A stretch of 64,000 nt of DNA from Saccharomycopsis fibuligera x Saccharomycopsis cf. fibuligera (taxonomy: Eukaryota > Ascomycota > Saccharomycetes > Ascoideales > Saccharomycopsidaceae), in the NCBI GenBank assembly GCA_001936135.1, contig CP012809.1:1289501-1353500 (forward strand), in the 5' to 3' direction. Below, piece by piece: positions 24,449-33,719 of this stretch; the first letter of the stretch is position 1, and every line of letters begins with the position of its first letter. Both the position numbers and the translations under genes were made by a program. The notes below the pieces were generated by a model. The model saw only the letters and a program-made list of their open reading frames with translations, was not told where the DNA came from and did no database searches.

Positions 24449-25961
24449 GGCGATGGTATTGGAAGTAGGAGTTGATGGGAACGATAGCTCAACTACCGTT
24501 GAGACACGGGAAATGCAATTGAATGATTTGGATTGGAATTAGTCAGGACAAGGACTTAGACACAGCGGAGAAGAGGGACCTCAACGGACAAAAATTCAAA
24601 GGGACAGCCAACCAACAACAAAGGGAAATAGATGGGTAGGTAGGATGGCTGAGCAGGCAGGAAACAGAAAGGCAGCAGTGAACAAAGAGGGATGGACGTG
24701 TGTGCTATGTGCTGGTGAAGATGGGACCCTGCTATGCTGTGTTGAGTTGCGTTGTGTTGTGCTGTTGCTGGTGCTTGGTGGCTGTTTGTTTTGTGTATAT
24801 TGCCTGGGTGTTCTTTTTAAATTATATTTTTTTATTTTTTCTGTTTTTCGGCAGTGAATTTTGTGAATTTTGTGCGTATGCAGGTCGAAGCTTCTGGTGT
24901 GGACTGCAGCAGATTCTGAGACACTTTCACGCTTTTCAGCAATTACAACCAAACACAATTGTAGAAGACCAGACCAGACCAGACCAGGACAGAGTAAGGC
25001 AAACTGCTGTTCAACTGCTGTTTCCTTGCAGTTCAGTGGACGTAGCAAGCAGAATGATAGCATAGAGGATGGCGTTGGCTATACGGCTTGTTGGGCAAAC
25101 TTCGGCTTAGCCGTGGTGGTTAAGTGGTTAAGCGGGTACAAAACCACCCAAAATGCGTTCTCTTCTTCCTCAACCTACCTCCTGTCGACTTCGTATTCGC
25201 AGTTCTCCAAGTGTCCGTCTTTCTACTGATTCAAGCTACATTTATGCATAAAATGAAAGCCGCAAACTGTGCGAAGGCCCGACATCCAACAGCTATTAAG
25301 TATCAGTACAGCTGTCTCGGGGAATGGTTTGACTTGGAACTAACCAACATCGCCAGCATGCCAGCCAGCATGCCATGCCATAGCGTTTGGACAATTGGCT
25401 AATCGCCAAGATTTCATTGGGATTCATGTGGAATTCATTCATTGTAAATTTTTTCCTTCTCCTGGCTAGACTAGGCTAGGCTAGGGCTAGCTGTCCCGCG
25501 AATCAAAGTCGCGAAATGATTGTCGGTCCCTTTCTTCCTACACTAGCACACTAGCACAATGCTTATTGTGAAGAAAAAAAAAAAAAAAAAAAATCAATCA
25601 ATCAATCACAAAGTAAGCGAAACGAAAATGAAGTGAAATTAACAAGAGACAACAAACAAAGATACACACGATGATGTCTGCAATTCGGTTCATACATCAA
25701 TAACAGATATGTCTAATCTATTACATGTAGAGAATATGTGGCCATACGGCCCACGCGGCAACTGATAATCCATCGTCTTACCCAAGTTGCTATGCTTCTG
25801 CTCCGCTGCCCAGCTTTTACTAATGTTTATTACAGCGTAGTTCAATTGAGGTACTATAACGTTAATGCGTGGAGCCATAATTGCGGAGAGTCACAAGGCA
25901 ACGTAGCCAAATAACAATGACGAATGATGAATAAACATTAGATGTATAATTAAGCTTTTGG

Positions 25962-25992
<31 letters not shown>

Positions 25993-26225
25993 GTCAGCGA
26001 AAGAACAAAACAAGAACAAGAAGCACAAGTGAAAGTATGATGGAAACCTCTATAAAGAAAAATAAAACAGTAAGAAAAAAGTTAAATGATACCGGTGGCA
26101 GACCAAGCAAGAACAGTAAGAACGACAAGAATAGTAAAGGCAGTAAAAATGTAAGAAAAGCTAAAAAAATTTTGAATGAGTGTATATAAAAAAAAAAAAA
26201 AAAAAAGGGCTAGATTTTTCTTTGA
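24449..26225. other. Intergenic, 1.8 kb, KAR9 promoter and MNR2 3' flank
   Basis: No gene was supported. It has A20 at 25574-25593 followed by ATCA repeats to about 25608, A29 at 25962-25990, and clusters of short direct repeats (GACCA near 24970, CTAGG near 25470, CCAGCATG near 25360). A minus-strand open frame of 155 codons at 24596-25063 has no family likeness and looks like chance. The 200 bp next to MNR2 is pyrimidine-rich on the MNR2 sense strand. Confidence 0.6.
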
Positions 26226-29111
26226 TTAAAAATTATAAACTTTAACGGTGATAAAATAACTAGCAATAGCAATCAACAACATCGATACCAATATACTGAA
26301 AAACCAAGCCAAGCCTTCGGCATCCTGGCCAGGGACCAAGACGTTCATTCCCCAGAGCCCGGTGATGACATTCATCGGCAAGACAATGGTACCCAACACG
26401 GTGATTTTCCCCAACACGTCATTCATGTCGTTGTTGACTTTGGTCATATCGATATTGATCTGCGCCAAATAGTTGGAATGCGATCTAGCAAGCAACTTCT
26501 CGTAGTGGTTCAACGACTGGACCATGGTTATTATATGATCCTGGATATCGCCCAAGTACATGCCAATTTCTGATCTTGGGGCAACGTCGAAATTCTCATT
26601 GCATCGTTTGGATAAGCCTTTGATGACGTCGGCTTTGGAGCCAAGGAGTCGAAGGAGACTCATTATGCGCTTGCGGCACTCGCCAATCCGGCGCAACATG
26701 TCGCCCTTGCGCTGCCATTCTGCTGAGGAGTTGGAATAGTAGGAGGACGAAGATGTAGACGAAGTGGACGATGAGGAAGAGGACGTCATGGAGGAGGAGC
26801 CACTGCGGCTGCTGTTGCGGCTTGCGGTGGTGCCGATTGTCTTTGCGTCTGCTGCTGCGCCGCCGCCATCACTGTCTGAGTCCAAATCAGAGTCTGAATC
26901 GCTGTTATTCCCCGAGTGGAGCTTGAGGATCGCGTCCTCGAATGAGTACACTTCGTCTTCAATCGTCTCAATCATTGGGCCAAAAGCATCAGTGATATCA
27001 TCAATCAAAGCATACGCGATCCAGTCTGAAGAAACCGTCAAGTAGTCCTTCAACAATCTTGCTCTTCTTCTAACGGTGACGGGATGTGGAGTTGGAGAAA
27101 AATGGAAGGTTAATACGCCTTCGTGGAACACAATGATGTAAAAGTTGAGCGGTTGCAATTCTCTGTATCTGTTGCTTTGTCTTCTTACTTTTGCGCCTTG
27201 TCTTTTTTTCCGCTGAATGATTTCTCTCGCTAAGTGGTCATTATTGCCAGCGGTGGTGGTGCTGCTCGCGCTGTCCAAGCTGGCGTATCCGCCGCCGCCG
27301 CCGCCGCCGCCGTCATGACTACCGCGGCGACGTTGGGTGAATATTTTGCTGATTATGTTTTTCAAATTGCCAAGCTTGGAGCTATTTTTTTTCAATTCGT
27401 CAAAGTCAATGTTTTCGAGATTGGATAGTTTTTCATTTAGTTTTTTGCGTTTCAACTTTTCTTGGACAATGTCAAACGATCTGAAGCAGACAAAGTAGTA
27501 GTCTTTAAAAAGTTCAACTTTTTCTCTAGCCTCGTTCAAAAAGATATCTTCAGTGGTCAATGGATGGATTCCAAATGCTTTACTGAGCACCTTCATTTCT
27601 TCTTCAGTCGGGTCCAACACGTCCAACCAAAAAGGTACTGGCTCATCCGGCACTAGCGGTGAACTACCATTGACCGTGCCGCTGGTATTTGTGCCGCCAC
27701 TGCCACTGCCAATGCCATTGCTAGTTCCAGTGCCAGTAAAGCTTCTTGGGGTCGCAGTGCCGTCCTTGGGATTGGACGAAGCATTGGAAGCGGTAGCCGC
27801 TGAGTCTGGAATATTAAGTCTGGACTTTTGCTTGATTATTGATGCTGGCACTTTAGCCTTTTGCTGCTGAGACACTACGAACAAATCGGCAAACGTTTGG
27901 TTGTCTTGCAAGAGCCCCGATATGGAAGGGGAATGGATGGTGGCATCCAACGTGGGTCTAAAGTATGTGTATCTGAACTGCTGGAATTTTTTTTCGTGTG
28001 GATGATGTGGTGCGATTGGCCCGTGGCCGAGGGCAGCAGCATTAGCATTGGTATTAGCACCGCCCTTTCCATGTGGTGGGAACGACGCGCCGTGATGGTT
28101 AGCCAAGGGACCGCCAGCGATCTCATTTGGCAAGTATTTCTGCAAGTTTTGTCTAACGGATTTGTCCCAAGGACTAAATCTAGGAGGTCTAAGTCTACCT
28201 TGAATAGCTTCAGTTTCATTGATTTTTCTAGTGAGCAATGTTGGAACTTGGGGAGTATGAGGAGGAGGAGGAGGAGAACCAGCAGTTGCGGTAGGTGCAG
28301 GAGTATCAATTTTGCTGACTAGTGGGAAATGGAAACCTACTGCCTGATTGGGGTCATGAGAATTTTCGTCGGCGGTGGAATAGCCATCGGAAAATGGAAT
28401 GTTTTGCTTGTTTGCTTCAGCAATGGCGCGAGTTTCCCTCATTTCTTCTTCGTAAAAGTCTTCAAGTACAGACAAGTCAGGCCAATTGCGGAGGGTAGAA
28501 CTGGAGTTTGTGTTTATCGGCAAGCAAACATCGTCCAAAGAGGAGTCATCCGAATCGTCATCGGAGGAGCTTGGGTGAGAATCTTCAAAATCGTCCAGCA
28601 AGTTATCGGCATCGGAGATGTTCAGATGGAAATGGAGGCCGTCAAGCAATGAGTTGTTGTTGTTATTGTTGTTGTTGTTGATGTTCCCCGTTGATTGATA
28701 ATGATGATGATAGCTGCTGCTGCTGCCCAACGTTGAAGGATGTTGAGTGACGCTGTATCTTCTTCTCTTGCCATTGCTGCCTCGCTGGAAGGCGGTGGAG
28801 GTGGTAGGATTCGAGTCAAAGTTGCTGCTGTTGGTGGCGCCTATGGAGGTGGCGCCGTAGTTGTTGGGGAGACTAAAGCCTTCCGTGGTGGTGTCAGCAT
28901 TGAGAGCAGGCGAGCTGGGACCGGCGGCGGCGGCGGCGGCGGCGCTACGAGGGGCGGTGATGTTGCGGCTGTAAGGAGACGTGTTTCTGTATGAGCGGTT
29001 CTTGGTTTTGGGGTTCTGAGGGCTGGAGATGGTATTGCTGGTGGATGCGGAGGAGGAGTTTGGGATCAAGAAGGACTTGGCCTTGTGAGAGTGGTCGCTA
29101 GGCGATGACAT
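26226..29111 (-). CDS. MNR2: CorA-type magnesium transporter, Mnr2-like
   Basis: 961 residues. CorA-family channels move Mg2+; in S. cerevisiae Mnr2 acts in the vacuole membrane and Alr1 in the plasma membrane. The first half is Ser/Asn/Pro-rich and probably disordered. The CorA domain starts near FWLDVLDPTEEEM, continues through WIAYALIDDITDAFGPMIE and ends with two membrane spans (about 899-918 and 935-955). The diagnostic GMN lies at 921-923, just after span 1. The block RKGDMLRRIGECRKRIMSLL follows an insert of Asp/Ser repeats; an insert at this point and the size (Mnr2 is 969) favour Mnr2 over Alr1. It is divergent with the aldo-keto reductase gene. Confidence 0.82.
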   Translation of the reverse strand: MSSPSDHSHKAKSFLIPNSSSASTSNTISSPQNPKTKNRSYRNTSPYSRNITAPRSAAAAAAAGPSSPALNADTTTEGFSLPNNYGATSIGATNSSNFDSNPTTSTAFQRGSNGKRRRYSVTQHPSTLGSSSSYHHHYQSTGNINNNNNNNNNSLLDGLHFHLNISDADNLLDDFEDSHPSSSDDDSDDSSLDDVCLPINTNSSSTLRNWPDLSVLEDFYEEEMRETRAIAEANKQNIPFSDGYSTADENSHDPNQAVGFHFPLVSKIDTPAPTATAGSPPPPPHTPQVPTLLTRKINETEAIQGRLRPPRFSPWDKSVRQNLQKYLPNEIAGGPLANHHGASFPPHGKGGANTNANAAALGHGPIAPHHPHEKKFQQFRYTYFRPTLDATIHSPSISGLLQDNQTFADLFVVSQQQKAKVPASIIKQKSRLNIPDSAATASNASSNPKDGTATPRSFTGTGTSNGIGSGSGGTNTSGTVNGSSPLVPDEPVPFWLDVLDPTEEEMKVLSKAFGIHPLTTEDIFLNEAREKVELFKDYYFVCFRSFDIVQEKLKRKKLNEKLSNLENIDFDELKKNSSKLGNLKNIISKIFTQRRRGSHDGGGGGGGGYASLDSASSTTTAGNNDHLAREIIQRKKRQGAKVRRQSNRYRELQPLNFYIIVFHEGVLTFHFSPTPHPVTVRRRARLLKDYLTVSSDWIAYALIDDITDAFGPMIETIEDEVYSFEDAILKLHSGNNSDSDSDLDSDSDGGGAAADAKTIGTTASRNSSRSGSSSMTSSSSSSTSSTSSSSYYSNSSAEWQRKGDMLRRIGECRKRIMSLLRLLGSKADVIKGLSKRCNENFDVAPRSEIGMYLGDIQDHIITMVQSLNHYEKLLARSHSNYLAQINIDMTKVNNDMNDVLGKITVLGTIVLPMNVITGLWGMNVLVPGQDAEGLAWFFSILVSMLLIAIASYFITVKVYNF

Positions 29112-29492
29112 TGGATGTATGCTGTTGCTGGGGAGGGATGTGTATATGGAGGGTATGCAGTCAGTGGATTCGAATGCTGTATATTTGTGTGTGTGTGTGT
29201 GTGTGTGTATCTATGGGATGTCTAGTGGAGCGAGATGGCCAGATGGCATGGTGGTGTTGGGTAATAACAAGGACTGAGTAGGATGTGATGTGGTATAATA
29301 TTATTGCAAAGGACAGTTTCAGTAGAGCAACAAAGGAAAAAAAAAAAAAAAAAAAAAGTTTTTCTGGGTGGTGAGTGAGTGAGTGAGTGAGAATTAATAG
29401 CAGGGCGGAAGGAGGTACCAGTGTGGCGGGACCTTTCTCGAGGTAAAACAGTCTACGAGAGAGAGCTGGGCGAGTGAGTGGTGGCCATTGCA

Positions 29493-29582
29493 ATGCTATA
29501 GTGCTATAGTACTAATACTGATGCCAGCTCCAATACCAGCACAAATGCCAACACAAATACTAGCACTATAATGCTATAGCAT
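29493..29582. repeat. Inverted repeat pair in the MNR2/AKR promoter
   Basis: ATGCTATAG (29493-29501) and TATAGTGCTA (29497-29506) recur exactly as their reverse complements at 29574-29582 and 29561-29570. A stem with a loop of about 55 nt is possible. Around it lie tandem GCTATAGT and CCAATACCAGCAC-like words. Confidence 0.6.
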
Positions 29583-29676
29583 CGTAATGCCACCACTACC
29601 ATTACCACCACCACCACCGCCGTAGCTCTCCCAGTAAACACTCTGTCCATTAGTCAGCTGTGGTGCACTCATGGTC

Positions 29677-29684
29677 TCACGTGA
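29677..29684. promoter_or_regulatory. E-box TCACGTGA
   Basis: A perfect TCACGTGA palindrome 171 bp upstream of the aldo-keto reductase ATG. This is the core site of bHLH factors such as Cbf1, Tye7 and Pho4 in yeasts. Which factor, if any, uses it cannot be told from sequence. Confidence 0.5.
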
Positions 29685-29854
29685 TATCTCGGTGCTCGCT
29701 TCTTATCAGCAGCCAGGCAGCAGTAGTATAGTATAATAAGAGCACAGCAGCCCCAGCCCCACTACCGACACATTCTTTAATAGCACATCATATCTACTCA
29801 CCACCAGAGCTTCCCACCCCAGAACTCAATAACAGCACTCACCATCCTCTAGCA

Positions 29855-30098
29855 ATGCCTGTGCCCCAACTCACCCTCAGCAACGGAACCCAGATCCCTG
29901 CCATTGGCTTTGGTGTCGGCAGTAGCTGGCGTGTAAAGAAGCGGGACCTCAATCTCGACTCCGAATCTGTATTGCCAGAATTAGTCACCGCCGTGGAAAA
30001 CGCCATCAACGCCGGCTTTACCCACCTCGACAGCGCTGAGATCTACAAGACCCGCAAGGAGCTCAGGCTCGCTATTGCAAACTCTCGCAAAGGCGAGG

Positions 30099-30134
<36 letters not shown>

Positions 30135-30790
30135 TCTTTGTCGCCGACAAGCATTTCTGCGGCGTTCCTCAGATGCCAGCCTTTACTGCCTCGCCATACG
30201 AGTCGGTGCTCCAGTCCTTGAAAGATTTCCAAACAGACTCCCTTGACTTGTACTTTTTGCACTCTTCCAAAAGCGTCTATCCGGAAGGCCACAAGCAGCT
30301 CTCCAACATCGAGCAGTGGGCAAGCTTGGAAAAGGCCTACGCCGAGGGCAAGGTCAAGGCTATTGGCGTGTCCAACTACTCGTTGGAATCCCTCAAACCA
30401 TTATTTGAGCAAGCCACCGTCAAGCCTCACGCTTTGCAGATCGAGTACCACGCCTTGGCCCAGGACAAAGTGCCAGGCTTGGTGGAATTCGCTCAGCAGA
30501 ACGGTATCCAAATTGAAGCCTACGCTCCGTTGGCGCCAATCACTTTGATCTCCGAGCCAAACCCGTTGAATGAGTTCTTGGCCCAGTTGGCCCAAAAGTA
30601 CCAAAAGTCAGAATCGCAAATCTTGCTCAGATGGGTCTCCCAAAAGGGCGTCATTCCAATCACCACCACCAGTAAGCAGCACAGATTGCAGGAAGCCCTC
30701 GACATTTTCAGTTTTGAGCTTGATGACGAAGACGTGGCCCAAATCAGCAAGCTTGGTAAGGAAAACGCTCAGATCTTCTTCAACTGGTAG
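29855..30790 (+). CDS. Aldo-keto reductase, NAD(P)H-dependent
   Basis: 311 residues, the normal family length. It reduces carbonyl compounds in the cytosol using NADPH. The catalytic tetrad is complete: Asp59 and Tyr64 (HLDSAEIYKT), Lys99 (VADKHFCG) and His136 (YFLHSS). KAIGVSNYSLESL and ILLRWVSQKGVIPITTTSK are the usual AKR signature and cofactor-binding blocks. It looks closest to the yeast alpha-keto amide reductase group (YDL124W), but the substrate is not fixed by sequence. A run of ten Ser (83-92), coded by AGC repeats, sits between Tyr64 and Lys99, where other AKRs have a short loop. Codon use is rich in preferred codons, which suggests good expression. Confidence 0.85.
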
Positions 30791-30945
30791 GCCCCAGCTT
30801 CACAGTTTGATGATAAAAAGAATACTTTATATTCACAATTATAGACATTGGCCCTCCAGCGGCACAAATATACAGACTTTTTTTTTTTTTGTTTTTTTCT
30901 TCATAAACGCTTTGTATAACATTGTTATCTCGTATATTGGCTTTG

Positions 30946-30959
30946 GGCATGCGCATGCC
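30946..30959. promoter_or_regulatory. Perfect 14-bp palindrome GGCATGCGCATGCC
   Basis: The sequence equals its own reverse complement. It lies 309 bp upstream of the LRR gene start and about 160 bp after the AKR stop. A dimeric regulator site is possible; no factor can be named. Confidence 0.4.
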
Positions 30960-31110
30960 ATAGTTTTTGTCTTCGCTATCACTAAAAAATTGCTGATAAG
31001 ATAATATCTCGGGCAAAACTTGCTTGTGGCCCTAGAGAACTTATCTTATCATTTGGGCTCTGTTCGTCCGTCCGTCATGTTGGGTGCCCGTTCATCTGGT
31101 GTGTGTTTTT

Positions 31111-31137
31111 GTTTGTTTGTTTGTTTGTTTGTTTGTT
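31111..31137. repeat. GTTT tetranucleotide repeat
   Basis: Between six and seven copies of GTTT in the 5' flank of the LRR gene. Confidence 0.9.
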
Positions 31138-31267
31138 GGTGAGTAAGAAAAAAAAAAAAAAATAGATGTCGACATGTCGGCAAACAAAGGATACAACAAC
31201 ACACTGGTTGACCTGGCAAGATGAAGTCCCACGAGCGAGCCCACCAACCAGCAATAGCAATTCAATA

Positions 31268-32890
31268 ATGGCAGCAGCAGCAATGGCACTGGCTGCCACC
31301 CGAATTACCGATCTTCCCAACGAGATCATCTTGCAAATCTTCAACCTCGTCAAGCTACCAGGTCTCCAAAAAGTTTACGAAGCAATACTGTACAATGGAA
31401 AATTGAATCCCTTGTTAGATAGCATACTTTTCGAGAATGTATGTGTATACCATCACCAATCTAACGCAACATTGGTCAAAATAGGGGATTTCTACTTCGA
31501 GCAATATCAACACAGCGACCGAATTGTCCTTCATGCTCAGAGCGAAGCAGCATTGAGCGACTTGCACCGTGCTAAAAAGCACTTCAAAACTATAGAGGTG
31601 CATTGTCTAGAAGTTTGGCACCAGCTCCATGTATTGGGCGCCCCGCACAATAATACCGTACTTGGTGGTGCTGATGAGACTGAAAGTGTCGCTCCTCGTC
31701 ATAGTCCAGCTTTGGAAAACTTGTTTGATGCAAGCAACCTTCGAGAAATTCACATATATTGCAATTGCTACCAGCTACATCTTACCAATACACAGGCTAC
31801 GATATTGCATTTGCAAAGCTGCAGACACCGAGTTTTCAATCCAATTCACAATTTCACAAGCAACGAAAGCGAAAACGGCGGCGCGCGTCCTCTTCTTGGG
31901 GGACCAGTAAACGATTCAATCCTCCTATTTTACCCCAACACGCTGTTTTTGTCCCATGTGCTGCTTGAGCTAGACCTCGCTTTGAGAGTGCTCGATGCAA
32001 GGAACGTTGCCTTCCCCAGCTTGCGCAAGTTGGTGGTGGGTGCCAACGAAATCCTGGACTTGCGGAACTTCAACGACCCCAACTTGTTGCCAAAGCTCGA
32101 AGAGCTAGCGGTGGTGCGGAACAACTTTTCGGAAATGCCAAATGTGTTTCAGTTGCCAACGCTTGCCAAAGTCGACTTTCGCCTGAACCAGATCAAAAAG
32201 TTGGATAATGTCCAGTTCTCGCAATGCTTGAAGCACCTATGCTTGGCAAACAACAATATCTCCGATATTGAACCGCTTGGCAGGCTAACTGAATTGGAGC
32301 ATCTCAACTTGAATGCTAACAAGATTGACTGTATCCCCGAAAGTTTTGCTAATTTGACAAGACTTGAAACGCTATCCATCTGCTCCAATAACTTGACAAA
32401 CATTGACATTTTGCTAAAATTACAAAGATTGAACAAACTTGCACTCGTATTCAACAAGCTAAAGGAGCTTCCAGAGAACCTTGAAGCTTGGGCTCAGTGT
32501 CTCGAGATGCTCTATCTATCCAAAAATGCCTTGTTGACGCGATTTGATAGTGTTTGCTCACTAACCAATTTGAAATACCTAGCAATTGAGCAGCATAAGG
32601 GCATCCCATTGCCGCCAGCAGAAAGCTTCCGCAAGTTGCAAAATCTTGAAACGCTCAAACTCAAATTCATGAGGGCAGCTGACGATGACGATGACCACCC
32701 AATGGCAGACATGGACAGTATACGCTCGCTTCCAAGCTTGAGACATCTTATTCTTTGCACGGGAGTCAAAATACCTGAAGCGCTCAAGAAAATTCGCAGA
32801 ATCTTGCCGCATGTTAACGTGGCCCCACACCCTACGAGGATAGAATACAATAACCGCGAAAACTTGTATGCCGACCTTCCGGACTTTTGA
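31268..32890 (+). CDS. F-box-like leucine-rich-repeat protein
   Basis: 540 residues from the ATG at 31268, which has A at -3; the earlier ATG at 31166 has T at -3 and adds a stretch with no family character. RITDLPNEIILQIF near residue 11 has the look of an F-box start. Leucine-rich repeats of SDS22-like spacing cover about 252-426 (LKHLCLANNNISDIEPLGRL, LEHLNLNANKIDCIPESFAN and so on), with more degenerate repeats after. F-box/LRR proteins usually choose substrates for SCF ubiquitin ligases, but the F-box here is weak and no specific orthologue was recognised. Confidence 0.7.
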   Translation: MAAAAMALAATRITDLPNEIILQIFNLVKLPGLQKVYEAILYNGKLNPLLDSILFENVCVYHHQSNATLVKIGDFYFEQYQHSDRIVLHAQSEAALSDLHRAKKHFKTIEVHCLEVWHQLHVLGAPHNNTVLGGADETESVAPRHSPALENLFDASNLREIHIYCNCYQLHLTNTQATILHLQSCRHRVFNPIHNFTSNESENGGARPLLGGPVNDSILLFYPNTLFLSHVLLELDLALRVLDARNVAFPSLRKLVVGANEILDLRNFNDPNLLPKLEELAVVRNNFSEMPNVFQLPTLAKVDFRLNQIKKLDNVQFSQCLKHLCLANNNISDIEPLGRLTELEHLNLNANKIDCIPESFANLTRLETLSICSNNLTNIDILLKLQRLNKLALVFNKLKELPENLEAWAQCLEMLYLSKNALLTRFDSVCSLTNLKYLAIEQHKGIPLPPAESFRKLQNLETLKLKFMRAADDDDDHPMADMDSIRSLPSLRHLILCTGVKIPEALKKIRRILPHVNVAPHPTRIEYNNRENLYADLPDF

Positions 32891-33514
32891 ATACCTAAAG
32901 AGATTCTCAATTCTTGTCAAGAAGAGAAGACAGATCTTCAACTAGCTAGGCTCCTGGTTGGCCAATGAGCTATCGGGTTTGATTTCCGGCATGATTATCT
33001 GCTACTTTTGCTGCTGGGGGTGCCGTGTATGGAAAAAAAAAAAAAATTTTTGCCCTGGTTATGTTATTATTGTTGTTGTTTCGCTAGTTGTGTTAATTAA
33101 CCATACACTACTCGAAGGTTTTCAAGGTCTTCGCACTTTTGCACATTTACAAAAAAAAACTGTAGATTTGTGCTGCTTCATGGTATGGAAGCTTGCTTGT
33201 ACATAGAATTTACTATTATCTGCCGTAGCAGGTACTCCTAAACAAATAGAAAAAGATCTGGCTAGCCACATAATAGGACCACCATCTTGTGAGCAGCAGA
33301 ACTGATCCCGTCAAACAACATTTGTTTTATTCCTGGAGTCGGCGTGCGGCCGTAACATAGAACAGACACTTAGACAGGGGTCCAACTATCCACACGCAAC
33401 TTCCGCTTCAAACATTGTGCGGCCCCCCAATATTAGCCTGTCTGCTTCGACTCACTACAAGTAACAAACAAATTCCCCAAGCTTTGCACAGCAATAGTTT
33501 ATCATTTGTACGAG

Positions 33515-33549
<35 letters not shown>

Positions 33550-33719
33550 ATAGATAGTACTGGAGATCACCCCCGGGCACGTAACCAAATGTGATAGTTA
33601 AAAAAAATAAAAAATTCGGAGATGGCGATGAGTGCAAAAAAAAAAAAAAAAAAAAAAGTGAAGAGTTTCAGGACTTTACAATCACTGAGACTGCTAAAGG
33701 ATTACTTTTCTACGATTTA
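32891..33719. other. Intergenic, 829 bp, DEG1 promoter
   Basis: No gene was seen. It has a CA repeat at 33518-33544, a GC-richer stretch near 33340-33430 and an A21 tract at about 33637-33657. The DEG1 frame is open upstream from a GTG at 33591 through the A tract, but has no ATG there. Confidence 0.55.
33518..33544. repeat. CA dinucleotide repeat
   Basis: About 13 CA units, 176 bp upstream of the DEG1 start. Confidence 0.9.

Larger units (their letters stand above)
29112..29854. promoter_or_regulatory. Divergent promoter of MNR2 and the aldo-keto reductase
   Basis: 743 bp containing a TG repeat (about 29187-29208), an A tract (about 29338-29357), a GAGT repeat (about 29373-29392), an inverted repeat pair (29493-29506 with 29561-29582) and an E-box palindrome at 29677-29684. 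No coding sequence was supported. Confidence 0.6.
30791..31267. other. Intergenic, 477 bp, with a palindrome and a GTTT repeat
   Basis: AKR 3' flank and promoter of the LRR gene. It holds the perfect palindrome GGCATGCGCATGCC (30946-30959), a GTTT tetranucleotide repeat (31111-31137) and an A tract just before 31166. An in-frame ATG at 31166 would add 34 residues to the LRR protein; I place it in the 5' leader. Confidence 0.55.

Noticed and set aside
24596-25063. 155-codon minus-strand open frame upstream of KAR9
   Set aside because: Composition is low-complexity Thr/Ser/His from simple repeats; it sits in the expected KAR9 promoter and has no recognisable domain.
16483-26104. ACCGGTGGCAGACC found both at 16483-16496 and 26091-26104
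   Set aside because: A 14-bp exact match between two places in 64 kb is expected by chance several times.
31166-31267. 34-residue N-terminal extension of the F-box-like LRR protein from an earlier ATG
   Set aside because: Poor start context right after an A tract, and the added residues lack family character; not fully excluded.
33591-33719. Upstream extension of DEG1 by 43 codons through a Lys-rich A tract
   Set aside because: The extension has no ATG; it begins at a GTG.
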